Source of the DNA: JANNMJ01 sp031425525
GTDB lineage: Bacteria; Bacteroidota; Bacteroidia; Cytophagales; Hymenobacteraceae
Length of the DNA stretch: 64,000 nucleotides
Direction: 5' to 3'
Assembly (NCBI GenBank): GCA_031425525.1
Contig: JANPJM010000050.1
Location: 1-64,000, forward strand
The position numbers and the translations under genes were made by a program. Below the pieces are notes generated by a model. That model searched no databases, was not told the origin of the DNA, and saw only the letters and a list, made by a program, of their open reading frames with translations. Of this stretch, positions 51,154-60,729 are shown piece after piece. How positions within the stretch are numbered: the first letter of the stretch is position 1; each line of letters starts with the position of its first letter.

Positions 51154-52359
51154 ATGCTTCGTCACCTTTTCCGCCTGATGTGGAACCGCAAGCGGACTAA
51201 CCTGCTGCTCATCATCGAAATCGTTGCTTCGTTTGTGGTGCTGTTCGGCGTGGGCACCATTCTGGTGCGGCTCGGCACCAATTACCTCGCGCCGTACGGC
51301 TTCGATTACCGGCCCGTGTGGCGCCTCAACATCGCCGCCGACAACGGCGAGAAAATGCCCCGCCCGCAACTCGATGCGGCCCTACGGCAGGTGATAGCCC
51401 TGCCCGGTACCGAAGCACTCACGCTCACGAGCGGCAACACGCCGTTCATCTTCAGCACGAGCAACAGCGACTTCACCCACGACAAGCACAGCGGCGTCGC
51501 CAGCCGCTACGATGCCGGCGACGACTACGCCCGCGTCATGGGCTTGCACCTGCGCGAAGGCCGCTGGTTCCGGCCCGCCGACGACGGGCAAAAACTCCGG
51601 CCGGTCGTCATCAGCCAGGGGCTGCGCGAGAAAATATTTCCGGCCCCCGGCGAGCGAGCCATCGGGCAGGTAATCCAAACCGGCAACGGGAGCGGCGCCA
51701 ACGGCGGCGGTAAAGACGAACTCCTGATCGTGGGCGTCACCGACGATTTCCGCGATGGCAGCGATTATTCCGCCGCCGAACCCGCCATCTGGCTGCGCCT
51801 CGAACCATACGACACCACCTCCTGGGAAAGCGCCGCCGTATTGCTCAAGGTGCGCCCCGGCGAAGGGGCTGCTCTGGAGCAGCAGGTAGTGAAGGCCATT
51901 GCCCGCGCCAACCCGCGCTGGCTCACCCAGGTGCGCGGCCTCGACGAAGACCGGCAGTCGAAATCGAAGTACACCCTGGCGCCCGTGTTGGCCCTGGCCC
52001 TGGTGTGCGTCTTTCTCATCATCAATGTGGCGTTGGGGCTGTTTGGGGTGCTGTGGTACAACATTCAGCAGCGGCGCGGCGAAATCGGGCTGCGCCGCGC
52101 CCTTGGCTCCACGGGCGGCGCCATCAGCCGGCAATTTCTGGTGGAAACGCTGATCGTGACCTTCTTCGGCGTGGCCGTGGGCGCCGTGCTGGCCGCGCAA
52201 TTTCCGCTGCTGGGCGCCTTCGACGTACCCGCCGCCGACTACGTGCGCGCCATCGGCGGCGCGGCCATCCTCATCTTCGTGCTGGCGGCGCTCTGCGCCG
52301 TGCAGCCGAGCCGGTTGGCGGCGCGCATCCGCCCGGCCGTGGCGCTGCGGGAGGAGTAG
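51154..52359 (+). CDS. MacB/FtsX-like ABC permease 2
   Basis: An inner-membrane permease of 401 residues with the same layout as its neighbour. There is an N-terminal TM helix (LLLIIEIVASFVVLFGVGTI), a periplasmic core domain (EGRWFRPADDGQKLRPVVIS), then three TM helices with the FtsX-fold end (YNIQQRRGEIGLRRALGSTG and GAAILIFVLAALCAVQPSRL). Sequence differs from permease 1, so the pair likely forms a heterodimer. The periplasmic domain is a little shorter. The ATG at 51154 begins MLRHLFRLMWNRKRTN, an ordinary cytoplasmic amphipathic start. The next gene follows its stop directly. Confidence 0.93.
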   Translation: MLRHLFRLMWNRKRTNLLLIIEIVASFVVLFGVGTILVRLGTNYLAPYGFDYRPVWRLNIAADNGEKMPRPQLDAALRQVIALPGTEALTLTSGNTPFIFSTSNSDFTHDKHSGVASRYDAGDDYARVMGLHLREGRWFRPADDGQKLRPVVISQGLREKIFPAPGERAIGQVIQTGNGSGANGGGKDELLIVGVTDDFRDGSDYSAAEPAIWLRLEPYDTTSWESAAVLLKVRPGEGAALEQQVVKAIARANPRWLTQVRGLDEDRQSKSKYTLAPVLALALVCVFLIINVALGLFGVLWYNIQQRRGEIGLRRALGSTGGAISRQFLVETLIVTFFGVAVGAVLAAQFPLLGAFDVPAADYVRAIGGAAILIFVLAALCAVQPSRLAARIRPAVALREE

Positions 52360-52362
52360 GTG

Positions 52363-52410
52363 AGTTTGAAGTTTCGGGTTTTGAGTTTCGAGTGGGCTAT
52401 GTTTCGAGTG
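52363..52410 (+). repeat. Period-7 GAGTTT repeat at the start of the aspartyl-protease gene
   Basis: Decayed copies of GTTTCGAGTTTTGAG lie between the permease stop and the ATG at 52417. They leave the frame open upstream, so an earlier start could be suggested wrongly. Confidence 0.7.
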
Positions 52411-52416
52411 CGTTCT

Positions 52417-53634
52417 ATGTTTTTTCGTTGTTTCTGTTTGCTGCTGTGGCTACTGCTTACCCTCACTGCGCGCCCCGTGGCGGCGCGTGCCAAACTGCCG
52501 CTGATTCGGGCTAATTCGCCGGGCGTTGCCATCCGCGATGGCGCTGATTTTCGGGCCGATGCCTGGAATATTTCGCCCGCCATCCGGCCAGATGTGTACA
52601 CCGTGAACCGCTGCAAGCGCAGCCAGCGCGTGGTGTTTTACACCGACCTCGATTCGATTGCCTTTACCGTGCAGCCGGGCCGCACCTACGATTTCATCGT
52701 CCTGCTCAACGGGCGCGATTCGGCTTACACGCGGATTTCGGGGGTGCCGGTGCTGCGGATGCCCTCGCGGCAGGTGCGCGTTCGGCCCGATGCGCGGGGC
52801 GGGGCGACCGCCGACACCCTCCCGTTTACCTTCGGCCGAAACCACGTGATCATACTGACCGGCGCCATCAACGGGTCGCCACCGCTGCGGCTGCTGCTCG
52901 ATCTGGGCGCCAACCACACCGTCATCAGCCCCAGCGGCCTGGCGAAGGGCGCCAACGTGCAGTTCGAGGCCAATTCAGAGAATGTTGCCTTCGGCGGCAG
53001 CTCTACGGTGGAGTTGAGCGCGAGAAACACCCTGACCGTCGGGAATCTGGCCTGGGACGATGTGCCCATCATCAAGCTCGACGACCCCGACGAAGACGGC
53101 ATCATCGGGCACCCGGCGTTTGACGGTAAAATACTGGAAATCGATTTCGACCAGCAACTCCTGATCGTTCACAGCGCGCTGGTTCGGCCTAAGCGGCGGG
53201 CGGACTTCCGCAAGCTGCCGCTTGTTTTCAAAGATGATCTGCTGTTCATCGGTGGGGTGCTGACGAACGACGGCCGCCACTACGCCGGCGATTTTGAGTT
53301 CGATACCGGCGCCGATGGTAGCCTGTGGCTCAACCAGGCCTTTGCGCAGCGCCATCACCTCTACAACACCCTGAAAACGACGGGCACCAGCCGGTCGGAG
53401 GGCGCCGGCCATCGCGTAGTCAACAACACGCAGGTATTATTTCCGGAGTTGACTCTCGCCGCGTACGCGCTGCGGCAGGTGCCCGTCGCCATCGAGCAAC
53501 CATCGGCCGCCGCCAGCTATGCCCACAACATTCTGGGGATGCAACTGCTGCACCGGTTCAACTTTGTGCTGGATTTTCAGCACGATTGTCTGTACTTGCG
53601 GCCCAATCACTTCACCGCTACGCCTTACCAGTAG
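52417..53634 (+). CDS. Exported aspartyl protease-like protein
   Basis: A protein of 405 residues with a signal peptide (MFFRCFCLLLWLLLTLTA to VAARA). A beta-rich N-terminal region (about 30-145) precedes a retropepsin-type domain whose two lobes show LLLDLGANHTVIS (a DxG variant) and FEFDTGADGSLWL (an intact DTGA motif). Only one lobe has the canonical D-T-G triplet; the other has D-L-G, so catalysis is plausible but not certain. The export signal and the position between ABC permeases and a two-component pair suggest it handles the exported substrate, as protease or binding protein. The ATG at 52417 is preferred over codons in the repeat and over 52399. Confidence 0.8.
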   Translation: MFFRCFCLLLWLLLTLTARPVAARAKLPLIRANSPGVAIRDGADFRADAWNISPAIRPDVYTVNRCKRSQRVVFYTDLDSIAFTVQPGRTYDFIVLLNGRDSAYTRISGVPVLRMPSRQVRVRPDARGGATADTLPFTFGRNHVIILTGAINGSPPLRLLLDLGANHTVISPSGLAKGANVQFEANSENVAFGGSSTVELSARNTLTVGNLAWDDVPIIKLDDPDEDGIIGHPAFDGKILEIDFDQQLLIVHSALVRPKRRADFRKLPLVFKDDLLFIGGVLTNDGRHYAGDFEFDTGADGSLWLNQAFAQRHHLYNTLKTTGTSRSEGAGHRVVNNTQVLFPELTLAAYALRQVPVAIEQPSAAASYAHNILGMQLLHRFNFVLDFQHDCLYLRPNHFTATPYQ

Positions 53635-53677
53635 CCTGGCCGATCCAATTCTCCTCATCCCTTTACCTGCTCCAGCC

Positions 53678-55261
<1,584 letters not shown>

Positions 55262-55319
55262 GTAGCGCGGAACGCTGTTCCGCGTCGCGCCGTGGTCACG
55301 GAACGGAGTTCCGCGCTAC
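55262..55319. repeat. GTAGCGCGGA palindrome
   Basis: GTAGCGCGGAACGCTGTTCC and GGAACGGAGTTCCGCGCTAC pair; the same family lies at 32837-32900. It occupies the whole spacer between the regulator and the kinase and could reduce read-through. Confidence 0.85.
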
Positions 55320-55329
55320 ATTTTTACCC

Positions 55330-56793
55330 ATGACACTTCGCCTCAAATTCCTCCTCGCTGTCGGCCTCGTTCATAGCGTGCTGGTGGCGTTGGCGTTTTC
55401 GTTGCGCACCACGCAGCCGAAGCTATTTGTGGCGGCGGAAGTATTGCTGGTGATCAGCGGAGTGCTCACGTATCAGCTGTATCGGGGGTTTGTGCGGCCG
55501 TTTCAGTTGATGGCGGCCGGCACGGCGGCAATTGCCGCCGAAGATTTCACGCTCAAGTTCGTGCCCGTCGGGCAGCGCGAGATGGACCAGCTCATCGACG
55601 TCTACAACGCCATGATCGACCATCTGCGGCGCGAGCGCGTGCAGCAGCACGAGAAAAGCTACCTCTTGCAACAACTCATCGATGCCTCGCCGGCGGGCAT
55701 CCTGCTGCTCGACTTCGATGGCCGCATCGCGGCCGCCAATCCGGCCGCGCTGGCGGCGCTCCAACTCCCCCTCGACGCCCTGCGCGGCCAGTTCCCCGGT
55801 GCGTTACCCGGCGATTGGGGCACCTCCCTGGGCGCCCTGCAACCCGGCGAGCCGGCCACCGTGCGCCTATCGGGCGTGCAGACCTACCGCGCCTACCGTG
55901 CGGGGTTCGTAGACCGGGGGTTCCCGCGCGCCTTCATCCTGCTCGAAGAACTCACCCGCGACCTCATCCGGCAGGAAAAACTCGCCTATGAGCAGCTCAT
56001 CCGCCTGATGAGCCACGAGATCAACAACTCCATCGGCGCCGTGAACTCGCTGTTGCAAAGCTTTCATTTTTACGCGTCCCACCTGCCCCCCTCCGACCGC
56101 GCCGACTACACCGACGCCCTCGACGTGGCGCACACGCGCAACACGCACCTAGTCAATTTCATCGGTCGGTTTGCGACGCTTGTGCGCTTGCCGCCACCGG
56201 AGCGGCGCCCCGTCGACCTGCACGAATTGCTGCGCGCCACCAGCCTCCTGCTCGCCGGGCCGAGCCGCCACGCGGGCGTGCAGTGGCAGTGGGCGCTGGC
56301 CTCCGGCCCGTTCTGGATCGACGCCGACGCCCCCCTGCTCGAACAGGCGCTGCTCAACATCGCCAAAAACGCGCTCGAAGCCGTGAAAGCCCGTGCAGTC
56401 ACCGAAAAAATTACGACTGCGGGAGCCGAAGAGGCGTCGGAGGCCGATACTGCGGAAAATTCATCCACCCCCGCCGCCGGCACCATCACCATCCGAACGC
56501 GCACCGAACCGCCCGAATTACGCATCGAGAACGACGGCGAACCGATTCCGTTGGCGGTGCGGCAACGCCTGTTCACCCCGTTTTTCTCGACCAAGCGCGA
56601 TGGTCAGGGCATCGGCCTCACCCTCGTGCGCGACATTTTATTGGCGCACGAGTACCGCTTCAACCTCGAAACCGAGCCCGACGGCCGAACCGTTTTCAGC
56701 CTGTGGCCGATAAGTGCTGCCGCCAATTCAGAACGATTTCGCCCCCTTCTTGGTATAGCAGCGGCTGACCAATCGTCGGTTGGCTATCTTTGA
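55330..56793 (+). CDS. Sensor histidine kinase, partner of the NtrC-type regulator
   Basis: A membrane kinase of 487 residues. Two TM helices (LKFLLAVGLVHSVLVALAF, LFVAAEVLLVISGVLTYQLY) enclose a short loop of about 10 residues, so sensing is probably in the membrane or cytoplasm rather than by a periplasmic domain. A HAMP segment follows, then a PAS-like domain (ASPAGILLLDFDGRIAAANP). The H box is RLMSHEINNSIGAVNSLL (His near 228), the N box NIAKNALEAV, G1 RIENDGEPIPLAV and G2 FFSTKRDGQGIGLTLVRD. A 40-residue acidic/Ser-rich insertion lies between N and G1. Order and spacing to the regulator indicate a cognate pair. Confidence 0.93.
   Translation: MTLRLKFLLAVGLVHSVLVALAFSLRTTQPKLFVAAEVLLVISGVLTYQLYRGFVRPFQLMAAGTAAIAAEDFTLKFVPVGQREMDQLIDVYNAMIDHLRRERVQQHEKSYLLQQLIDASPAGILLLDFDGRIAAANPAALAALQLPLDALRGQFPGALPGDWGTSLGALQPGEPATVRLSGVQTYRAYRAGFVDRGFPRAFILLEELTRDLIRQEKLAYEQLIRLMSHEINNSIGAVNSLLQSFHFYASHLPPSDRADYTDALDVAHTRNTHLVNFIGRFATLVRLPPPERRPVDLHELLRATSLLLAGPSRHAGVQWQWALASGPFWIDADAPLLEQALLNIAKNALEAVKARAVTEKITTAGAEEASEADTAENSSTPAAGTITIRTRTEPPELRIENDGEPIPLAVRQRLFTPFFSTKRDGQGIGLTLVRDILLAHEYRFNLETEPDGRTVFSLWPISAAANSERFRPLLGIAAADQSSVGYL
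56785..56792 (+). promoter_or_regulatory. TATCTTTG -7 box upstream of the desaturase gene
   Basis: An exact TAnnTTTG match that overlaps the kinase stop codon, 121 nt before the desaturase ATG. Confidence 0.6.
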
Positions 56794-56912
56794 CCGGTTT
56801 CCGTTGCGTATCCCCAACGCTCGCGACGGACGCGGCCTCCTCCATTCAGCTCGCTTGAGGGTTTGGGTGATGCCGATAAGCCCGGTTATTCCTGCGTTTG
56901 TTGTTTTCCTCT

Positions 56913-58061
56913 ATGTCCGTAACACTTGCGGCAGCCCCGGTGGCGGCTAAATTAAAGTTTGTTGATCCCAAACGCTCCGAGTTTTTCGCTACCCTGCGCG
57001 AGCGAGTAGACGCCTACTTCACCGAACGCAACATCTCTCGGCACGCCGATGGGCACATGTGGGTAAAAACCGTTTTTTATCTCACGCTTTTTGCTACCAT
57101 CTTCGGGCTGATCTACTCCAATCAGTTTGGCCCCTGGACGATGCTCGGCCTCAGCTTCGCACTCGGCACGGTGATGGCGCTGATCGGCTTCAATGTCTCG
57201 CACGACGCGATTCACGGCGCATTTTCATCGTCGGCGCGGGTCAATAAATGGCTGGGGATGACGTTTCTGCTCGGCGGCGCCAACCCGTATCTCTGGACCA
57301 TCGCCCACAACGGCATCCACCACACGTACACCAACGTCCACGGCCACGATGACGACGTGAACATCGCCGGCGGCATCGTCCGCCTCGACCACGACGCGCC
57401 CGTGCGCCCGGCCCACCGGTTTCAGCATTTTTACGCTTTCGGCCTCTACGCCCTCACGTCTATCGCGTGGGCGTTCATCAAAGATTTCCGCAATCTGGGG
57501 CGCTTCGCTACCGGCCCGCACGCCCCACGCGGCGGCCACCCCAAGCGCGAGATTTTTAATCTCTTCTTCTTCAAGGCCGCTTATTATTTCCTGTATCTGG
57601 GGCTGCCGCTGATCGTGTTGAGCGTAACGTGGTGGCAAGTGCTGCTCGGATTCTTCGTGATGCACGTAGCCGAAGGGCTCACCCTGGCGCTCGTGTTCCA
57701 GCTAGCCCACGTCGTGGAAGGCACGGAGTTTCCGATTCCGAATGACGCCAACACCATCGAAGAAAGCTGGGCGGCGCATCAGTTGCGCACCACGGCCAAT
57801 TTTGCCAGCAAAAGCCCGCTCGCCCACTTCCTGTGCGGCGGCCTGAATATGCAGGTGGAGCATCACCTGTTCCCCAAGATTTGCCACACGCACTACCCCG
57901 CGCTCTCGCGCATCGTGGAGCAGACGGCCACCGAATTCGATTTGCCGTACCTCAACAACGCCTCCTTCGGATCGGCGCTCGCGTCGCATTACCGCACGCT
58001 GCGCCAGTTTGGCGCCGAGGCGTGGCAAGCTCAACAGCAAGCCCGGCGGATGGCGGCGTAG
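56913..58061 (+). CDS. Membrane fatty acid desaturase
   Basis: An integral membrane di-iron desaturase of 382 residues. The three histidine boxes are present: HDAIHG near 97-102, HNGIHHTYTN near 131-136 and QVEHHLFP near 314. The QxxHH third box is that of front-end acyl-lipid or linoleoyl-CoA type (delta-6-like) desaturases. There are four hydrophobic segments (FYLTLFATIFGLIYS, MLGLSFALGTVMALIGF, FYAFGLYALTSIAWAF, YFLYLGLPLIVLSVTWW). It introduces a double bond into a membrane fatty acid using ferredoxin or a similar donor; no cytochrome b5 domain is fused. The ATG at 56913 is preferred over one five codons earlier. The perfect palindrome at 58111 follows. Confidence 0.93.
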   Translation: MSVTLAAAPVAAKLKFVDPKRSEFFATLRERVDAYFTERNISRHADGHMWVKTVFYLTLFATIFGLIYSNQFGPWTMLGLSFALGTVMALIGFNVSHDAIHGAFSSSARVNKWLGMTFLLGGANPYLWTIAHNGIHHTYTNVHGHDDDVNIAGGIVRLDHDAPVRPAHRFQHFYAFGLYALTSIAWAFIKDFRNLGRFATGPHAPRGGHPKREIFNLFFFKAAYYFLYLGLPLIVLSVTWWQVLLGFFVMHVAEGLTLALVFQLAHVVEGTEFPIPNDANTIEESWAAHQLRTTANFASKSPLAHFLCGGLNMQVEHHLFPKICHTHYPALSRIVEQTATEFDLPYLNNASFGSALASHYRTLRQFGAEAWQAQQQARRMAA

Positions 58062-58110
58062 TCACACGCGGCGCGGCGCCGGTAGTCACTTCGTGCTTCT
58101 AATCTCCTTT

Positions 58111-58144
58111 CTGACCCCGAACCACGCGCGTGGTTCGGGGTCAG
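58111..58144. terminator. Perfect 34-bp palindrome
   Basis: CTGACCCCGAACCACG and CGTGGTTCGGGGTCAG flank CG, making a flawless palindrome 50 bp after the desaturase stop. It would fold as a long hairpin. There is no T-tract, so a simple terminator role is uncertain. The spacer to 58350 holds nothing else I can support. Confidence 0.7.
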
Positions 58145-58350
58145 GTGCGTTTGGGCTTCCCCAAAAGATGTGGCGTGTAATGTGGAGTACCAGCTCCGCC
58201 TCATCTATGCGGCATGCAGGTGGTGGAGCGGCTTCCTGACCCACATTTCAAACCTGTTTCAAACGTGCAAACCGGATTAGTGCTGCATTCAGGAACCCGC
58301 CGCCGTAGGCTTGCCGTACAGCCGTAACACCTCGCTTACCGCCTCCCTCG

Positions 58351-58677
58351 ATGAATCCGTTACTACTCCGTACGCTCGTGCCACTACTGACTATGCTGAC
58401 GGTTGGTGCAGCCCGCGCCCAGCCGCCCCCGCAGCTTGCGCCCGCCGTGGCGGCTGAGGCGCCCCCTGAAATCGGTATCCGCGAGTATGTAAAGGCGCCC
58501 TCCGGCGGCCTCGCCCTCTGGGAGCAGCGCACCGATGCACGCCCGGCCCGCCATTGGCCCGCCGGGCGGCGGCTCTACGTGCAGACTGCCCCCGATACCA
58601 CGTGGTTTCGGGTGTTGCTGCTGGGCAACTCGTACTTCGTGCGGCAGCGGGAGTTGCCGGTGCCGGGGTGGCGGTGA
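58351..58677 (+). CDS. Small secreted protein, function unknown
   Basis: A protein of 108 residues with a signal peptide (MNPLLLRTLVPLLTMLTVGAA, RAQ). The mature part is Pro/Ala-rich at first and then holds a short beta-like domain (YVKAPSGGLALWEQRTDARP, LYVQTAPDTTWFRVLLLGNS, YFVRQRELPVP). This is reminiscent of SH3-like folds but too short to assign. It starts with an ATG at 58351, well separated from the desaturase, and is followed by a strong terminator, so it looks like a single-gene unit. No neighbour suggests a role. Confidence 0.6.
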   Translation: MNPLLLRTLVPLLTMLTVGAARAQPPPQLAPAVAAEAPPEIGIREYVKAPSGGLALWEQRTDARPARHWPAGRRLYVQTAPDTTWFRVLLLGNSYFVRQRELPVPGWR

Positions 58678-58712
58678 AGGCGCTCTACGCCCCCAAACTG
58701 TCCCCTAAAAAT

Positions 58713-58747
58713 AAAAAGCCCCTCAGGAGTGTCCTGAGGGGCTTTTT
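58713..58747 (+). terminator. Rho-independent terminator
   Basis: AAAAAGCCCCTCAGGA, a GTG loop and TCCTGAGGGGCTTTTT form the textbook A-stem-U terminator, 35 bp after the small secreted protein gene. Confidence 0.9.
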
Positions 58748-58872
58748 CGTGGTCGTGTAAGGACCGAAACAATAGTTTTGGGTTCCTAGCCCTTCCCATT
58801 GACGCCGACCAAAACTGCGTTTCCAGTAAAATGGCTGGTATTAGTGGGAACGCGTGTGAACGGACGTCCCCT

Positions 58873-58900
58873 AAAACTGTCCCCCATCGGGGACAGTTTT
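58873..58900. terminator. Hairpin at the recombinase 3' end
   Basis: AAAACTGTCCCC and GGGGACAGTTTT pair around a 4-nt loop just after the recombinase stop. ACTGTCCCCTAAAA also occurs at 58697-58710 as a short direct repeat, so these could be remnants of recombinase-site sequence. Confidence 0.6.
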
Positions 58901-58904
58901 GCGC

Positions 58905-59951
58905 TTACTTAACTGCGGCTTTTCGGGGCGCGTGTTTGCGGAATTGTTCCAGCAACTTGAGCACGTCGACTCCCACGTAGCGGTTGAAGCTCGCCTCCGT
59001 AGTATGACCGCTGGCCATCATTACGACGCGTGTCGGTACGCCTTGGAAGAGCTTCAGCGTGACAAACGTCTTGCGGCCGATCTTCGTCGATAGCTCTAGT
59101 CGTTTCAGCTCGATTAGCCTCGCGATGGTCTTCAGATGCAGGTTTACTGCCGGGCAGATCGGGGCGAGCAAATCCTGCGATTGCTGGCCGTACTTGCGAG
59201 CCAGCGCAACCGGCCGCAACAGGTCATCGTCCTCAAAAGGGATGTAGCAAACATTGCCCGTCTTGTTGCGGTCCCAGTTGATGATCATTCCCGCTACCTG
59301 AATCCGCACGTCGTTCCATGTCATTTCGTCAGCGTCGCCAATGCTCAGACCGGTGTGGGCGCAAAGCAAGAACTTGTCGCGCTCCAGCTCAACCTGGTAC
59401 AGGTGCTCAGCGAACTCGGCCGAGTCGATGCTAGCCCCTCGCCCACCCCAAGTCACAAACAGCCGCTTGCGCACCTCGGGCGCGGCGAAGTCGAGCGCAG
59501 CGATAGCCACTAGCTCGGCTTCCGTGAGCGCGTCAACACCAACATACCGCTCTGGGTCTACGAATCGCTGATACTTGCGGTTGACCGGCAGATCCTGGTC
59601 AAGGTCGGCCCATTTCAGGAACGTCTTCACTTGGTCGATGTACTTGCCAAACGCATTCAGCCCACTGCCAACCACGTCGAAGCAGTAGTCACGGAAGGGG
59701 CCGTAGAACTGCACCAAGTCCATCTCCTCGAATCGCAGTGCCTGACCACGGTACTCCTCGAAGTCTTGGAGGCGAGCGAGCGTGGCGCGGTACTGTTTGA
59801 TGGTGTTTTCTGACATCGGACGGCCCGTGCGCGGGTTCATCCGCGCTGCTTGTTCCATCATCCATTCTTTCAGTCGCTGAATGAGCGTGCCGCCGGCACC
59901 TGGCGGGTATTCTGCGCCGCCACGACTTGCGCGCCAAGCAACCGCGTACAT
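58905..59951 (-). pseudogene. Tyrosine recombinase, 5'-truncated
   Basis: A site-specific recombinase of the Bacteroidota phage/conjugative-element type. The SAM-like core-binding domain (SENTIKQYRATLARLQDFEE, and on to FLKWADLDQDLPVNRKYQRF) and the catalytic domain are present: HTGLSIGDADEMTW, KIGRKTFVTL, ASGHTTEASFNRYVGV with the nucleophilic Tyr. The first catalytic Arg is Ser (TGLS), as known for the CTnDOT integrase. The first 20 residues do not belong to it: the reading frame enters from the IS3-like fragment, and the usual N-terminal arm-binding domain is missing. It is therefore probably inactive. It is the last mark of a mobile element, whose other genes are not in the window. Confidence 0.8.
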
Positions 59952-60536
59952 TCTTGCCCCAGACGACCGATTCGACCCACGGTCGGCGCGTAACGCCCAA
60001 TCTCTTGCTCGGCCAACCGGCCCCCACCGCCGCGGATCAGGTCTGGGTCGGCGACATCACGTACCTGCCGCGCCAAAGTGGGGGCTGGTTCTATCTGGCC
60101 GTGTGGCTCGACCGCTGTACCCGGCGCGTGGTGGGCTGGCACGTGCGCACTACGATGCCGGCCGAGTTGGTCAGCGAAGCTCTGCGTCGGGCACTGGTCA
60201 CCCGTCGTCCGGCGGCGGGACTGATCGTGCATTCCGACCAGGGTAGCCAATACACGGCTGACGACTTTCAGCAATTGCTAACCCGACACGGGGCCCTAGC
60301 GAGCATGAGCCGCAAGGGCAACCGCTACGACAACGCTCAGCCGAATCCTTTTGGAGTCGACTCAAAACGAACTACTTGCCCGTGGCGCCTTGACCAATCT
60401 GGAAACGGCGCGCCTCGAACTAGCCGACTACATCGCCTACTACAACCTCATCCGCCGGCATTCGGCCCTCCACTACTGCTCCCCCAACGGCTTCGAAAAT
60501 CAACTCCCAACCACGTCCCAACTCTGTCCGGCCTAA
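59890..60536 (+). pseudogene. IS3-family transposase (orfB) remnant
   Basis: The reading frame ILRRHDLRAKQPRTFLPQTT begins abruptly inside the family, without the N-terminal HTH part. The DDE core is visible: VGDITYLPRQSGGWF (first Asp), VHSDQGSQYTADDFQ (second Asp) and then NELLARGALTNLETARL and IAYYNLIRRHSALHYCSP in another frame. Two single-base deletions, near 60338 and 60363, break the frame around the expected third acidic residue (SFWSRLK-N). It is 5'-truncated and frameshifted, hence dead. Its left end forms the false 5' end of the recombinase. No clear terminal inverted repeats or target duplication were found. 60537-60729 holds no gene. Confidence 0.85.
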
Positions 60537-60729
60537 CCCGGCCACCTCAGCAGGGCGGCGGCATCCGCCGCTGACAATTGAAAGGGAACAGGAGTAGACA
60601 TCGCAAACTGGGGGACTCTTCCCAAGTCTACTAACTTCTTGGCCTATGCACCAGATATAGCACAGGGCCACCCATCGCGAAGCCCGTGGAAGCGAAAGAG
60701 AAACCGGTCGCCACAGTAGGCGAGGCCGA

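Noticed and set aside
60351..60536. Independent 61-codon gene
   Set aside because: Its translation is the C-terminal end of the IS3 transposase, displaced by frameshifts.
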